Below the pieces are notes generated by a model. That model did not search any database. It had not been told where the DNA came from and saw only the letters and a list, made by a program, of their open reading frames with translations. Below, piece by piece: positions 24,266 to 35,775 of a stretch of DNA of 64,000 bases (position 1 is the first letter of the stretch; each line of letters starts with the position of its first letter). The stretch spans positions 183,094 through 247,093 of the forward strand of contig UESW01004565.1 of the NCBI GenBank assembly GCA_900491605.1. Reading direction: 5' to 3'. The stretch comes from Calamus simplicifolius. Its lineage: Eukaryota; Streptophyta; Magnoliopsida; Arecales; Arecaceae. The translations under genes were made by a program, and so were the position numbers.

Positions 24266-25062
24266 AGATGATACAGTGTTGTTTAATGAAACTAAATTTG
24301 GAGTAAATGTTAAGCTAGAAATTTGAAGAGAGGCTTTAGAATCTAAATGTTTTAAGATTAATAGAACTAAAACTGAATGCATGAAATGTAATTTTAGTGG
24401 AAGTAAAAATACAAATGAAGAGACAGTGAAGATTGCAAGCCAAGAGATACAAAGGAGTGAAAAATTTAAGTATTTGAGATCAATTATCCAGCAAGAAGGT
24501 AAAATAGGTAAAAATGTGAATCATAAAGTTAAAGCAGGATGGATTAAGTGGAGGAGTACTTTGGGAGTATTGTATGATCGACATATTCCATTAAAATTGA
24601 AAGAAAAATTTTATAAAATTGCTATTAGGTCAGCTATGCTATATAGAACAAAGTGTTAGGCAATACTGAAACAACATGTGAATAAATTAAGTAACAAAAA
24701 TATGCATATTAAGATAGATATATGGTAAAAATTTAAAAGATAGAATTAGAAATAAACATATACGAGAAATGATAAGAGTAATCCCAATTGAAGATAAAAT
24801 GAGAGAAAATCGATTATGATGGTTTGGATATATACAACGAAGACCTTTAGATGCTTCTGTTAGAAAGAGTGATTTTTTAACGGTCCATAATAATGATAAA
24901 GATAGAGGACCTAAACTATCATGAACAAAAATAATTAAGAGAGATGTAACTATTTGTAATTTGAGTATCAACTTAGTCCTGAATAGAGCAGAGTGAAGAA
25001 GCAGATTCATGTAGCCGATCCTATGTAGTTGGAAAAGGCTTAGATGAGTTGAGTTGAATTGA
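24266..25062 (+). mobile_element. 5'-truncated RTE-type LINE with 16-bp target duplication
   Basis: The 797-bp insert starts exactly at the Asp-Asp of the RT catalytic box (then TVLFNETKFGVN). It continues with a thumb-like region (MKCNFSGSKNTNEETVKIAS) and the C-terminal motif WFGYIQRRPLDA, and ends in the TGAGTTGAGTTGA-type tail of plant RTE elements. TATATAGGCTTGGAAT flanks it on both sides (24250-24265 and 25063-25078), the mark of target-primed insertion. Several stops show it is dead. Confidence 0.85.
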
Positions 25063-25078
25063 GTATATAGGCTTGGAA

Positions 25079-26150
25079 TCTTTTCTGCATAAGCTATAAT
25101 GAGGACCTTTTCATCTGGATATGAGTAATTGCAGAAACCAACCTGCATATCTCACATTAGACATCCTGAAACTCTTGATCAATTTTTTTTATAGCAATAA
25201 ACAAATCCAATCCACATGCATTTAGAAGAGTTCTCTTGGTTAATTTAGGAGACTAGACTGCTCTTGAGCTCTCTGGATTGCCCTACACAATGATTCATGA
25301 TAAAATCCTCCTTTAAGTTTTGTTTGGGAATTTGTTGACTTGCTTTAATTGCCACACTTATATTTTGTTGCCTGTTATCTCTTAAGCAAGAAGAACGGGA
25401 ATCGTACTTAATGTTTTGCAATAATTCTGTAATGGGTAGGCAATCAAATAATTCTGTAATGCGTAGACTATCCGTAGAAAATATTTTATGATGTTTCTTG
25501 TCTGATGGCAATGGCTTATGTTCTTCAGCACAAATATCTTCATAGCTTTCTTGTGCACTAATATTATGCTAAATTTCATTTGACCTTATATATATATACC
25601 TGAATACAGTTGAGCTGCCTCCTTGGTTCTCTTCCATGGCCATGAATTTTATGTCCAATGATGTCGTAATTATACCTATTAATTTAGTTATCTTCCTCTT
25701 CAGTAACTTTAAAGATCCTTTCCATGCATAATTCGGTATTATTTTTGTCTTCTTGAGGTGATTTGGTACTAATTTTTTCTTTATTGATGCATTTTCAACT
25801 TTGAAAGTTTTATTTTTTATTTTTGCTTTTGTCTCTGGTTATGGGCCTCTCCTAGTGCATGTAATTTTTTCAGTGTCTTTACATTATTTTTCTCTTCAAT
25901 TGGCATAGGTGCCTGGCTGGGCTTAAATATTGTTATAAGGTGCATTGAGAAAGTAGTTATATGCTCGAGGTTGGAAGGCAGATATAAGATGTGCATTGCC
26001 TTAAAGGGCATGACAATCTAGAGTTCTAACTAAAGTGCATTAGGCACCAATTTGACCCTATAAGGCCTTCACTTGAAATGTGTGGGACAGTCTATATCTA
26101 AATTTGTAGAGTGATAAATGCTTGACATGAAAGTCTAATAACCCAAAACC
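25079..26150. other. AT-rich DNA, no gene seen
   Basis: T-rich with short open frames and no recognisable domain. Might be intron or intergenic. Confidence 0.4.
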
Positions 26151-26554
26151 TCACCCAAAAAAGCTCACTAGAAGAGTATTATTTGGGCTCTTTGATCCTA
26201 TACAATATCCAAGTTCTCTCCTAATATATAGCCGATGTGAGATTACACACTTATCAGCATGGGCTCTTGCATACTTCTTTTGTTCAAGCCCAAGCACTCT
26301 TGTTAGGCTAAGGGTACATATCTAAATCCATATTTAAATTCAATTATAAGCACATAGAGCTCATTTGTAGTATCTCCTAATCTACACGGGTCATAGGTTA
26401 GGTTTACTTTGATACCATTTGAAACAACATATGATCTCACCCAAAAAGATCAATTAGGAAGATATTATTTGGGTTCCTTAGTCTTATATAGTACCCAAGC
26501 TTTCCACGGTACATAGCCGATGTAGGAGTAAACACTTGTTAGCATGGGTTCTTA
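26151..26554 (+). repeat. Pair of direct repeats, about 120 bp each
   Basis: Copies at 26151-26271 and 26436-26554 share TCACCCAAAAA, then TATTATTTGGG, then ATAGCCGATGT, and end in AGCATGGG. The spacer holds TTTGATACCATTTGAAACAA. The arrangement resembles a fragment of a dispersed palm-type repeat. Coding potential is absent. Confidence 0.6.
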
Positions 26555-28418
26555 TAGAAAGAATATGGAAATTTAAGCTAGAACTAGAAGGAAAGGGATA
26601 ACTAATGGTTGTGCCCTTTTATCAAGGGTCTTTTCCAACATTCAAAAGCCAGCATCTTTAAGAAGGGTTTGTAGCTGCTCATATTCTACTATTTTTCAAA
26701 TGTTCCTCGAAAGCCACTAAGGTTTTCTCTCTAGATCTACTAGAGCTCTTATGTGTCTGCCAAATCTAGGAATCCACAACACCAAGAAAATAGGAGTGAA
26801 CTCAATAATTACAGACTATTAATTTCGTTGATGAAAACTGAGTGCATGGGAGGGGTTGTATTGATAAGTTTTAGAGCTCTTATATGAAAGGAAACTCATG
26901 GGTTTACTGGAATTCTTTATAATGAATGAAAATATTCAGGCTAAGTAACCTATGTCTTGAAGAGATTTGACTATGCTTAGTTTGTCTTTAGAAGGTTTGT
27001 TTATGTAAGACTTTTTGAAGACTGGATGATATTTGTTGATGTTAGTAATTGGGTGGCCAATAGGTTGTTGTAGAATGGTTATAGCAACAATTCTTTGTTG
27101 TTGGCTTATGCCTTTATGCTCTTTGACTTTGTGATCTCTTGGGTTCTGCCTGGTTCTCTTGGGATCCATTTTGAGCGTTTGGTGTCGTGGACTTAGTTTG
27201 CATCAGCTCAGCCTACTCGTGGAGTTGGGCTTCGATGAATTGTTCGCTTGGTACTGTTTGCGTAGGTTGAACTTGGTGTTGCAGCCAGTAGGTTGTTAGT
27301 GATTATATATGATCTCTTTAACTTGGTTTTGCCCTTCTATTTGATCAAACATTTCTGATAAACTTGGGCGGTGAATCATCATTTTCTTTTTGTCCTTGAT
27401 TGCTTCATCCTTTTGTTTCTTCTTTAGAATCAACAGCATAGTTCGTGAACTTTGTTGGCGTTGCCTGATTACTGAAGTAAGGAGAAAGGCCAACAATGTT
27501 GATGACTCAAGTACTCGTTTTCTAGAAAGTCAAGTTCTGTAGCAATTTCTTCTCCTTATATGATAAGTCTATGCGGCCTATTATGCTTGGGTTGCAACTT
27601 GCTGAACTATTAGAGCGGGTGCTGTTCTAGTCAGCTAGGGACAAGTACCCCATCTCTAGGCTTGAATTGAATGTTTTCATTCTTGGTTCATGAGCTTGTA
27701 TAGGCTGTTTTGCTCCTTGTAAACTTACTTTTGAGCTCTTTATGGATCTGTTCAGGTATGTTAAGTCTTTGCCTTGTGCAAAAGCCTTGTTTGATGCTAG
27801 TGAAGGGACAAGGTCTATGGGTTACTACACTGTTAGTCTTGGTACTATCTCAAATGGTGATCATCTCATTGAGCTATGGACAATATTGTGGTACATAACC
27901 TAGGGCATGCAGAATCACACCCTAAGTGGTTGTGTGATTAATGACAAGTTAATATAGCATGTTCTCAGGACTTGTATCGGTAACCTCAATTTGGTTGTCT
28001 ATTTGTAGATAGAAAGCGCTTGAGAGTTGTAGCTTCATCTCCATACTTGTCCTATCTTCCAGAAATAACTAGTGTATTTGACATTTCAGTCAAACACGAT
28101 GGATTTTGGAGTCCTATGTAGTCATGTCAGTTTTATGAAGACGACTTGGCTACATATTTTCTGTCAGTAGTCTCATGTGACAGTCCATGTTTCACACTCA
28201 ATTCTCTCCTAGGATGCTGTGGGAATGGGCTCGGTATTTGGGTATTGGGTTCAAATGTTGGCATGGAGGCCTTGACATTTTCATAGATGTAACATTGTTT
28301 AATTGCTTTTCCTTCATCCTTCTTTATCGTGGGCTGGGAGAATCACTCCTCTACATGTGATTTGCCTTGGTCAAAGGTCTAGCTAATTCCCTTGCATGTA
28401 CTCTTGGATGACTTATCT
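26555..28418. other. Unclassified DNA, no gene seen
   Basis: Mixed composition with several frames of 60-80 codons but no family resemblance. It could be part of an unrecognised repeat. Confidence 0.35.
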
Positions 28419-28423
28419 CATAA

Positions 28424-28903
28424 TGTTGGAAACAAGGTGGGCACACAAGGAGCTTTGATACCAGATTGATGGAAGTGGAGAATACTTTCAATAAGAAAAA
28501 TAACTCTCTTATTATGGAGATGTTAGAGGGAATATATCTTTTGGGTCTCTTTTTATTTTCATCATCTTCTTCTTCTACATTTCATGGGCAAACACCTCCC
28601 ATATTTATAAACATCTAGATGTCCTTTTATATACCACTATTTAATACATGCATAGAAAAACTAAAAGACATTTGCAGAAAATTAAGAGTCAATTACAAAA
28701 TACTAAGAGTCAATTTTAAATTTCTGAACCATCTTATCTTTTCAAAATGACTCTTCCTTTCTCCCATGAAGCCTTTGGTCTTTTCAAGAGTGACATTCCT
28801 TTCTCCCATGAAGTTTGGTCTTTTCAAGAGTGACTCTTCCTTTCTCCCATGAAGTCTTTGGTTGTTTTCAAGAGTGCATTAAAACAAGTTTAATATTCTA
28901 ACA
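28424..28903 (-). repeat. 3' LTR of the minus-strand copia element (480 bp)
   Basis: Nearly identical to 33050-33486. The length difference comes mainly from an extra copy of a short repeated GACTCTTCCTTTCTCCCATG-type segment (about 28748-28870). Confidence 0.95.
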
Positions 28904-28911
28904 TTTCCTCC
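28904..28911 (-). other. Polypurine tract of the minus-strand copia element
   Basis: The minus strand reads GGAGGAAA immediately before the 3' LTR start TGTTAGAATA. Confidence 0.75.
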
Positions 28912-28913
28912 GT

Positions 28914-30352
28914 AAACTTGTTTTTTCTTGGTGCCATGATTCCAAGCATCTTTCTCAGCTTTTGAAAATCTTCACCTTTGAGTGATTTTGTAAATATATC
29001 AGCAATTTGCTCATTTGATTTACAGTACACAACCTTCACAATACCTTTCTTAACTTGATCACAAAGAAAATGAAATCTTGTGTCAATGTGTTTGCTTCTT
29101 CCATGTTGAACTGGATTCTTAGCTAGTTCAATAGCAGACTTATTATCAACATATATCTTCACAGGCTCCTTTTGTGAATGACTCAATTCTTTCAATAAGT
29201 TGCGCAACCATATGGCCTCACAAGCACATGATGCTGCAACATACTCTGCTTCACATGTAGATAATGCAACAATGGATTGTTTCTTTGAGCTCCAAGAAAA
29301 AGCATTAGCACCAAAATAAAAGATATAACCAGAAGTGCTTTTCGTTCATCAAGATCTCCCCAATCACTATCAGAAAAACCAATTAAACTTGCATCATTGG
29401 AATGAGTATAAAACATACCATGATCAAGAGTTCCTTTGAGGTATCTTAGAATCCTTTTTGCTGCCATCCAGTGTGACTCCTTTGGATGTTCCATATATCT
29501 ACTAATCAAACCAACTCCATAGACAATATCAGGTCGGCTTATAGTAAGATAACGAAGACTTCCAACAAGGCTTTTGAAGAGAGATGAGTTCACCTCCTTT
29601 CCTTCTCCTTCTTTACTAAGCTTGGCTCCATAAGCAACTGGGTGTTTACTTCTTTGCAGCACTCCATTTTGAATTTTTGTAGAATGTTTCTAGCATAACT
29701 TTCTTGAGAAATGAAGATGCCATCTTCACTTTGCCTTACTTCAATGCCAAGAAAATAAGACATCAAGTCTCCTCCCGTCATTTCGAACTCCTTGCTCATG
29801 GTTGCTTTGAACCCATATATCATTTTCATGCAATTACCTGTCACAAGTAAGTCATCCACATATAGACATATAATTAAAATGTCATCTTTTTTTCTTTACA
29901 TAAATAGCATGTTCATAGGAGCATTTGTTGAAACCACAATCTTGAAGATAGTGATCAATTCGAGCATTCCAAGCTCTCGGTGCTTGCTTTAATCCATACA
30001 AAGCTTTGTGTAACTTGTACACTTTATCTTCCATGCCTTTATGGATATAGCCCTCAGGTTGCTCAATATAGACTTCTTCTTCAAGGTAGCCATTGAGAAA
30101 TGCTGACTTTACATCCATTTGATATATTTTCCACTTGTGATGAGATGCAAGTGAGAAAATGAGCTTTATTGAATCAAAATGGGCTACAGGCGCGAAAACT
30201 TCGTCATAGTTGAGCCCTTTCTTTTGCTTGTAGCCTTTGGCAACCAAACAAGCTTTGTATTTTTCTACCTCCCCATTAGCAGTGCGCTTCACTTTATACA
30301 CCATTTGACGCCTATCGCCTTTTGTCCTTTTGGAAGTGAAGTCAACTCCCAA
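28914..30352 (-). pseudogene. RT and RNase H of the minus-strand copia element
   Basis: The RT begins with EKYKACLVAKGYKQKKGLNY, then YQMDVKSAFLNGYLEEEVYI and LYGLKQAPRAWNARID. The YVDD catalytic box lies at 29851-29862 (+ coordinates). A frameshift in the poly-T run at about 29886-29893 separates the first half from the catalytic box. RNase H carries YVDNKSAIELAKNP, KHIDTRFHF and the end motif QIADIFTKSL near 28970-29120. Breaks also lie near 29340 and 29640. Confidence 0.92.
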
Positions 30353-31950
30353 GTATTATTCTTTTCTATGGCAAGAATCTCCTCCTTCATTGCTTTTCTC
30401 CATTCAACTTTCTGCATAGCTTCATCAAATGTTAGAGGTTCAATATCAGCAAATAAACAATATAAATCAACTTGTTCAACTTCTTCTGTTTCATCATAAA
30501 GATCACTAATACTTCTAAACTTTCTTGTTGACTCTTCATGGCTTATAGAACTTCTTGAGGAAGTCGGTGTAACTTGTGGTGATGAAGATGATCTTGCTGG
30601 TGACAAGATTGGTTGAGTAGCTTCCTCATTTGTATTCTCCTCAGCTTCATTATAAGGTGTTATATATTTGATATGAGAATCTTTGCCATTCCAATCCCAT
30701 ACTCCATCTTCATTGAAAATCACATCCCGACTGATGATGACCTTATTTGTCATTGGATTATATAATTTGTAGGCTTTGGATTGCTCACTATATCCTATGA
30801 AGATGCATTTTTGGCTTCGATCATCAAGCTTCTTCCTCTTCTCTTGTGGTACTTGGGCATAGGCAATACACCCAAAAATCTTCATATGGCTTACTCCTGG
30901 TTTGTAGCCACTCCAAGCTTCTTCTGGTGTCATACCTTTGATGGCTTTTGTTGGGCTTCGGTTGATAAGATATGCTGCACATGCCACCCCTTCAGCCCAA
31001 AAATGCTCGGAAAGGTTCTTCTCTTTCAACATGCTTCTAGTCATGTCAAGAATGGTCCGGTTCTTCCTCTCGGCCACTCCATTTTGTTGTGGAGAGTACG
31101 GAGCGGTGAATTGATGTCGAACTCCTTCATCACAATAGCTTCTAAAAGCATTTGACATATATTCTCCGCCTCTATCGGATCTTAAAATCTGCACTTTATT
31201 GTTTCTTTTTCAACCAAAGATTTGAAATATTTAAACATAAAGAGTGCAGCCGACTTTTCTTTAAGAAAATAAATCCACAACTTTCTACTAAAGTCATCAA
31301 CAAATGTTATAAAATATTTGTTACCACCACAAGATTCTGGAAGAGGTCCACATATATCAGTATGCACTAGTTGTAATGGTCTTGTTGCTTTCCAAGATTT
31401 TCTACTTTTGAAGAGCTCTTGCATGCTTAGCTAGTGTGCACTTCTCACAAACTTCATTTGGATAATTTATGTGTGGAAGTCCTTTCACCATTCCCTTATT
31501 AGATAGTAATTTCAAACTTCTAAAATTTAAATGTCCAAACCTGAGATGCCAAAGCCAGGAAGGGTCCTTGATATCCACTTGCAAGCAATTTTGTGCTTCC
31601 GTCTTTAAGATAAGAGGAAATATCCTGTTCTTCGCGACACGAGTATCAGCTTTCCATTCCAATCTTTTAGAGTTAGAGATAGTCCTTCCATATGAATTGC
31701 ATAACCCTTCTCTAACAGTTGGCCAATACTTAGAATATTACTCTTCAAACTTGGCACATAATAAACATTGGAAATGAAATCAGGTTTACCATTCTTTTGC
31801 CAAATCATGATTTTACCTTTCCTTTGATAGGAGCTTTGGAGAGATCCCCAAACTTCACATCACAAAACTCCCCTTCTTGCAATTCCACAAATAGCTCTTT
31901 TCTTCCACACATATGGTTTGAGGCTCCTGAGTCAAGAAACCATATATTCT
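30289..31950 (-). pseudogene. Protease and integrase of the minus-strand copia element
   Basis: The protease active site reads WFLDSGASNHMCG near 31930-31960. The integrase zinc region holds HLRFGHLNFRSLKLLSNKG and CEKCTLAKHAR (31440-31560). The catalytic core has HTDICGPLPES, FVDDFSRKLWIYFL, SDRGGEYMSNAF and PQQNGVAERKNRTILDM, so D, D and E are present. A 300-codon frame runs 31194-30289, with one frame change before it around 31180-31195. The linker to RT is acidic and Ser-rich. Confidence 0.92.
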
Positions 31951-33012
31951 TCAAGTCTCCATCTTCTTGGCATGACAAAAGAAGTGTCGGTTCTCCTTCT
32001 TGGTTGTTGGATTCAATGTTGTTGCTTTGCTTATTGTTCCAACACTCATAGCTATAGTGTCCATATTTTTGACAATTATAGCATTGAACATTGGATCTTG
32101 ATTGGTTACGACCTCCAATTGATCTTCTACCTCGTCCACGTCCACCTCTTCTGCCACCTCTTTCATTGTTGAAATTTGAGCTTTGGCCTCCTCCATCATT
32201 ATAGCTTCTTTGACCACAGCCATGGCTTCGACCATGACCACGGTAGTTGCTTCTGCCACCACGGCCACCACGATAGTTGTTGCCGTCATCTCTTTTGTTA
32301 CTATAGGCCAATTGAAGCCCTTGATCTTTCTCTTTTTGGTCTTTTGCCTCCACCTTGGATTGAAGTATTTGCTCGTATTATGTGCTTCATTTTTCTTTTG
32401 TATCTTTTGTTCATGAATTTGAAGTTTGCCCATCAACGCATTGATGGAGAGTGTATCAACATCATTAGCTTCTTCAATGGCGACAACAATATGCTCAAAC
32501 CTCGGTGTCAAAGACCGAAGTATCTTCACCACTCGAACATCTTCTACCTTCTCTCCATTTCTTTTCAATTGGTTTACAATAACCAATATCTGAGAGAAGT
32601 AGTCAAAGATGTTTTCCGTTTCCTTCGTGGTGGTGACTTCAAATTCTCCCGCAATTGTTGAAGCCGGATTCGCTTTACCTTTTCTTCTCCTTTAAAGATA
32701 GTAGAAAGAGTATCCCAAGCTTGATTTGCAGAGGTTGCTTCAGCAATTCTCTCAAATGTCACCTCATCTAAAGCTTGATATAATTGGAACAAAGCTTTTT
32801 TGTCTCTTCTCTTAAGTCCCTTAAAGTATCTTTTTGTGCTTGATTGTACCTCTTTCTTGCTCTGCTGTAGGCTCGGTGTAGCCATTTTGAACAATTTCCC
32901 ATAGATCTTGTGAGCCAAATAAGGACTTCATTTGGATACACCAATTCCCATAGTTCTCCTTAGTAAGCTTGGGAACTTGAATATGCATACCATCGTTGGC
33001 CATCTCCCTCAA
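31805..33012 (-). pseudogene. Gag of the minus-strand copia element
   Basis: The start at 33012 gives MREMANDGMHIQVPKLTKEN and the copia-type N-terminal motif NYGNWCIQMKSLFG. The UBN2-type capsid region follows with LTPRFEHIVVAIEEANDVDT. A Gly/Arg-rich stretch precedes the zinc knuckle CYNCQKYGHYSYEC (C-X2-C-X4-H-X4-C, near 32050-32090). At least three frame changes occur (about 32850, 32600 and 32340). Confidence 0.9.
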
Positions 33013-33034
33013 GATTGGTCCTCAAAAAAAATAA

Positions 33035-33047
33035 GGCTCTGATACCA
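33035..33047 (-). other. Primer binding site of the minus-strand copia element
   Basis: The minus strand reads TGGTATCAGAGCC, a perfect initiator tRNA-Met complement, two bases from the LTR. Confidence 0.92.
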
Positions 33048-33049
33048 CT

Positions 33050-33486
33050 TGTTGGAAACAAGGTGGGCATACAAGGAGCTTTGATACCAGATTGATGGAA
33101 GTGGAGAATACTTTCAATAAGAAAAATAACACTCTTATTATGGAGATGTTAGAGGGAATATATCTTTTGGGTCTTTCTCTATTTTTCATCATCTTCTTCT
33201 ACATTTCATGGGCAAACACCTTCCATATTTATAAACATCTAGATGTCCTTTTATATACCATTATTTAATACATGCATAGAAAAACTAAAAGACATTTGCA
33301 GAAAATTAAGAGTCAATTACAAAATACTGAGAGTCAATTTTAAATTTTGAACCATCTTATCTTTTCAAAATGACTCTTCCTTTCTCCCATGAAGTCTTTG
33401 GTCTTTTCAAGAGTGACTCTTCCTTTCTCCCATGAAGTCTTTGGTTGTTTTTAAGAGTGCATTAAAACAAGTTTAATATTCTAACA
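33050..33486 (-). repeat. 5' LTR of the minus-strand copia element (437 bp)
   Basis: Partner of 28424-28903 with the same termini. CATAA follows directly at 33487-33491. Confidence 0.95.
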
Positions 33487-33491
33487 CATAA

Positions 33492-34280
33492 CGCCTGTTT
33501 ACATGTGAAAGATTTTATTGGTGCAATGAGATCTTCCTGGTAAGAGCTTCAATTATAGAGATACGGTAAGAGCTTCAATCATATTGTGTTTACCTTATTG
33601 ATTTTGTCATATCTTGGAGGGCCAAGAAACAAGATATTGTCCCTCATTCAAGTGCTGAGGCAGAGAATCATGCTACGGCAGACACCACAACATAGATTGT
33701 TTGGTCATAGTCATGCTGGTTGCTTGCGGATATGGGCTTTGTATTGGCACACCTACCCCTCAATATTGTGAGAAATCTGGTGTTTCATGAGAGTATCAAA
33801 TATATCAAGATCAATAATTATTTCACTCGGCATCATTACATTACTCATACACTATCTTTACTATTTATCTTTTTCTATACAACACATTACTAACTTCTTT
33901 ATAAAGCAGGACATTGAGAAGATATTTTCTTTCTTAAATAACCCTTCATATATGGTCCAATGCAAGGGGGGTGTTTGCATATGTATATATAGCATATGTA
34001 TTGTCTGGTGGTATTCTCACCAGTGTGGTGACCGTATACCATTTTGTACATATGGACCATAGCCATAACTTGAAATGAATTGCACAATTTTTCATAGATT
34101 TTGATTTTCGTACTTTGAACCTAACATTAATTATTTAAGTACATAAATAATTCTATACTTTAGAAAAAGATCTTTATTTTATAGTTAGAGAACTACTACA
34201 ACTTTATAAAAACAATAGATGGACATGATAGTTGACCGATCCAAATTTATTTTATCAGGATGACTCCTAAATAAATACGG
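33492..34280. other. Host DNA between two copia elements
   Basis: AT-rich, with open frames below 100 codons and no recognisable domain. ATGCTACGG and AGAGCTTCAAT motifs recur locally (33540-33575). Confidence 0.4.
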
Positions 34281-34583
34281 ATGGACCAAGTTTCATTCTG
34301 AAGGCAGATTATATTTGACAACTTGAACTTGAAATAGGGTCCTATTTCCTTGTTTTTAACGTTCAGCACACCATGGAGAAAGCATTGAGAAACATGGATA
34401 TAAGAGCATAAAAAGCAAGGAGATCTAAACAAAATTGACGTTGCAACCTTCTACAGGGTCTTTTCTACCGTATATAGTGCTTTATAGAAAAATCACATTT
34501 ATTACATAATTTTCTAAATGTTGTATGTTTTTCTCTAACTCACATTGTGCATATTCCATAATAAATGTGAATGGACCAAGTTT
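34281..34583 (+). repeat. First unit, and start of the second, of a 290-bp tandem duplication
   Basis: ATGGACCAAGTTT occurs at 34281 and again at 34571. The unit from 34281 is whole. The second unit is split by the copia insertion after 34583 and resumes at 41062 with AGTTTCATTCTG, then continues to about 41340 with close similarity throughout. Confidence 0.9.
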
Positions 34584-35708
34584 TGTTGGGAATTAGGTCT
34601 TATATGTCCATTATTTTGAATGAGAAATTGAAGACCTTTAGTTCCACATTGAAAATTATAAAAAAACAGATTTACTTTATGCGTAAACCTTTTCCCATGC
34701 TTGTGCATTTGGGCTCACCATAAATAGAGAGCTAGAGGGTGATGCGTAGCATCACCCACACACACACGCGTGCGTGTGTGAAGGGCGATAAGGGCGCAAT
34801 GGGTGCTTTGTAGGCGCACTTCACATGCACGTGCACATCGTCGCGAGGAGCCTTAAAATTTTTTCATAATTATGAAGAACTGACGGTCAAGGACGATTGA
34901 ATCCAGATCGTACGTTGAGGGATGAGATCATTGTTGGATTGGTTGATCGGTTAGATCAGGGGTCAAGATCAGGGGTCATGATTATCGTTGGATGGTTGAT
35001 CGATCGGATGAGGGGTCACCTCGCACGTGAGATGCGGTAATCAAAACGAAGCGGTGTTGATCGATCGGCGAACCCAATTGATATGATCACGCACCTGATC
35101 GGGGCAATCAAGTGATCGCGGTGGTATTGATCAATCGACGCATCCGATCACTGATCGGCAGATCGAATCTCGAAACGATATATACATTCGCATCCGGTCG
35201 CTGATCGAATCTCGAAACAACGTATAGATATGCACCCGATCGCTGATCGACACACTTGATCACTAAAACAACGTATAGATCGCGTGATCTTTAGATCAAG
35301 ATACCAAATCGGCATATCGAAAGTCGATAAGCCCCTTCCTTCACGTCTCTTGATCACATCCGATCAAGTCAGATCGGTTCCATTCTATCCCATAAAAGTA
35401 CTTTCAAGAGGCACTTCAAGTCTATAAATAGGACATGTCACTTGCATTCCAAATCATCCATCCGAAAAATAATTTCTTAAGCATTTGCATACTCTGAATT
35501 CTAGAGAGTATAGTATTCTTGGTACACTGTTCTGGTGAATAGCGGTGCTACATTCATCAGAAGAAGACCGTTGTATCCTGAAAATAATCGTCATAAATCT
35601 GTAAGTACCTATGCGGGACGAATTTATCTTAAGAACATAGAGTTTAACTCTAGACACAGTCTTGTTATCTTTTGATTTAGTTAGCCATCAAATTCCTCTT
35701 AACCAACA
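34584..35708 (+). repeat. 5' LTR of the plus-strand copia element (1,125 bp)
   Basis: It shares long matched blocks with 40169-41061. It has an extra segment (about 34670-34880) absent from the right LTR. It includes a CACACACACGCGTGCGTGTG tract and a GATC-dense array (34880-35370). Confidence 0.93.
35420..35428 (+). promoter_or_regulatory. TATA box in the copia 5' LTR
   Basis: TATAAATAG follows CAAGTC, and the same CTATAAATAGGACATG stands in the right LTR at about 40784. It is conserved in both LTRs and suitably placed for U3/R transcription. Confidence 0.7.
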
Positions 35709-35775
35709 ATCTTAAGACAAATTCTTCCCCTCTTTTTCCTGTTCTTGTTTGTCCTGGAAGTGCTGATACAAGTGA

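Larger units (their letters stand above)
28424..33486 (-). mobile_element. Ty1/copia LTR retrotransposon, complete structure, minus strand
   Basis: LTRs at 28424-28903 and 33050-33486 both read TGTTGG...TAACA on the + strand. The 5-bp target duplication CATAA is perfect (28419-28423 and 33487-33491). On the minus strand the order is Gag with zinc knuckle, protease, integrase, RT, RNase H, which is the copia order. The primer site is a perfect tRNA-iMet complement, and a purine tract precedes the 3' LTR. The polyprotein frame is broken by several indels, but most domains are long and readable, so it is younger than the gypsy element. Confidence 0.96.

Noticed and set aside
28890..33012. Plus-strand open frames across the copia element
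   Set aside because: They are antisense to clear minus-strand copia domains.
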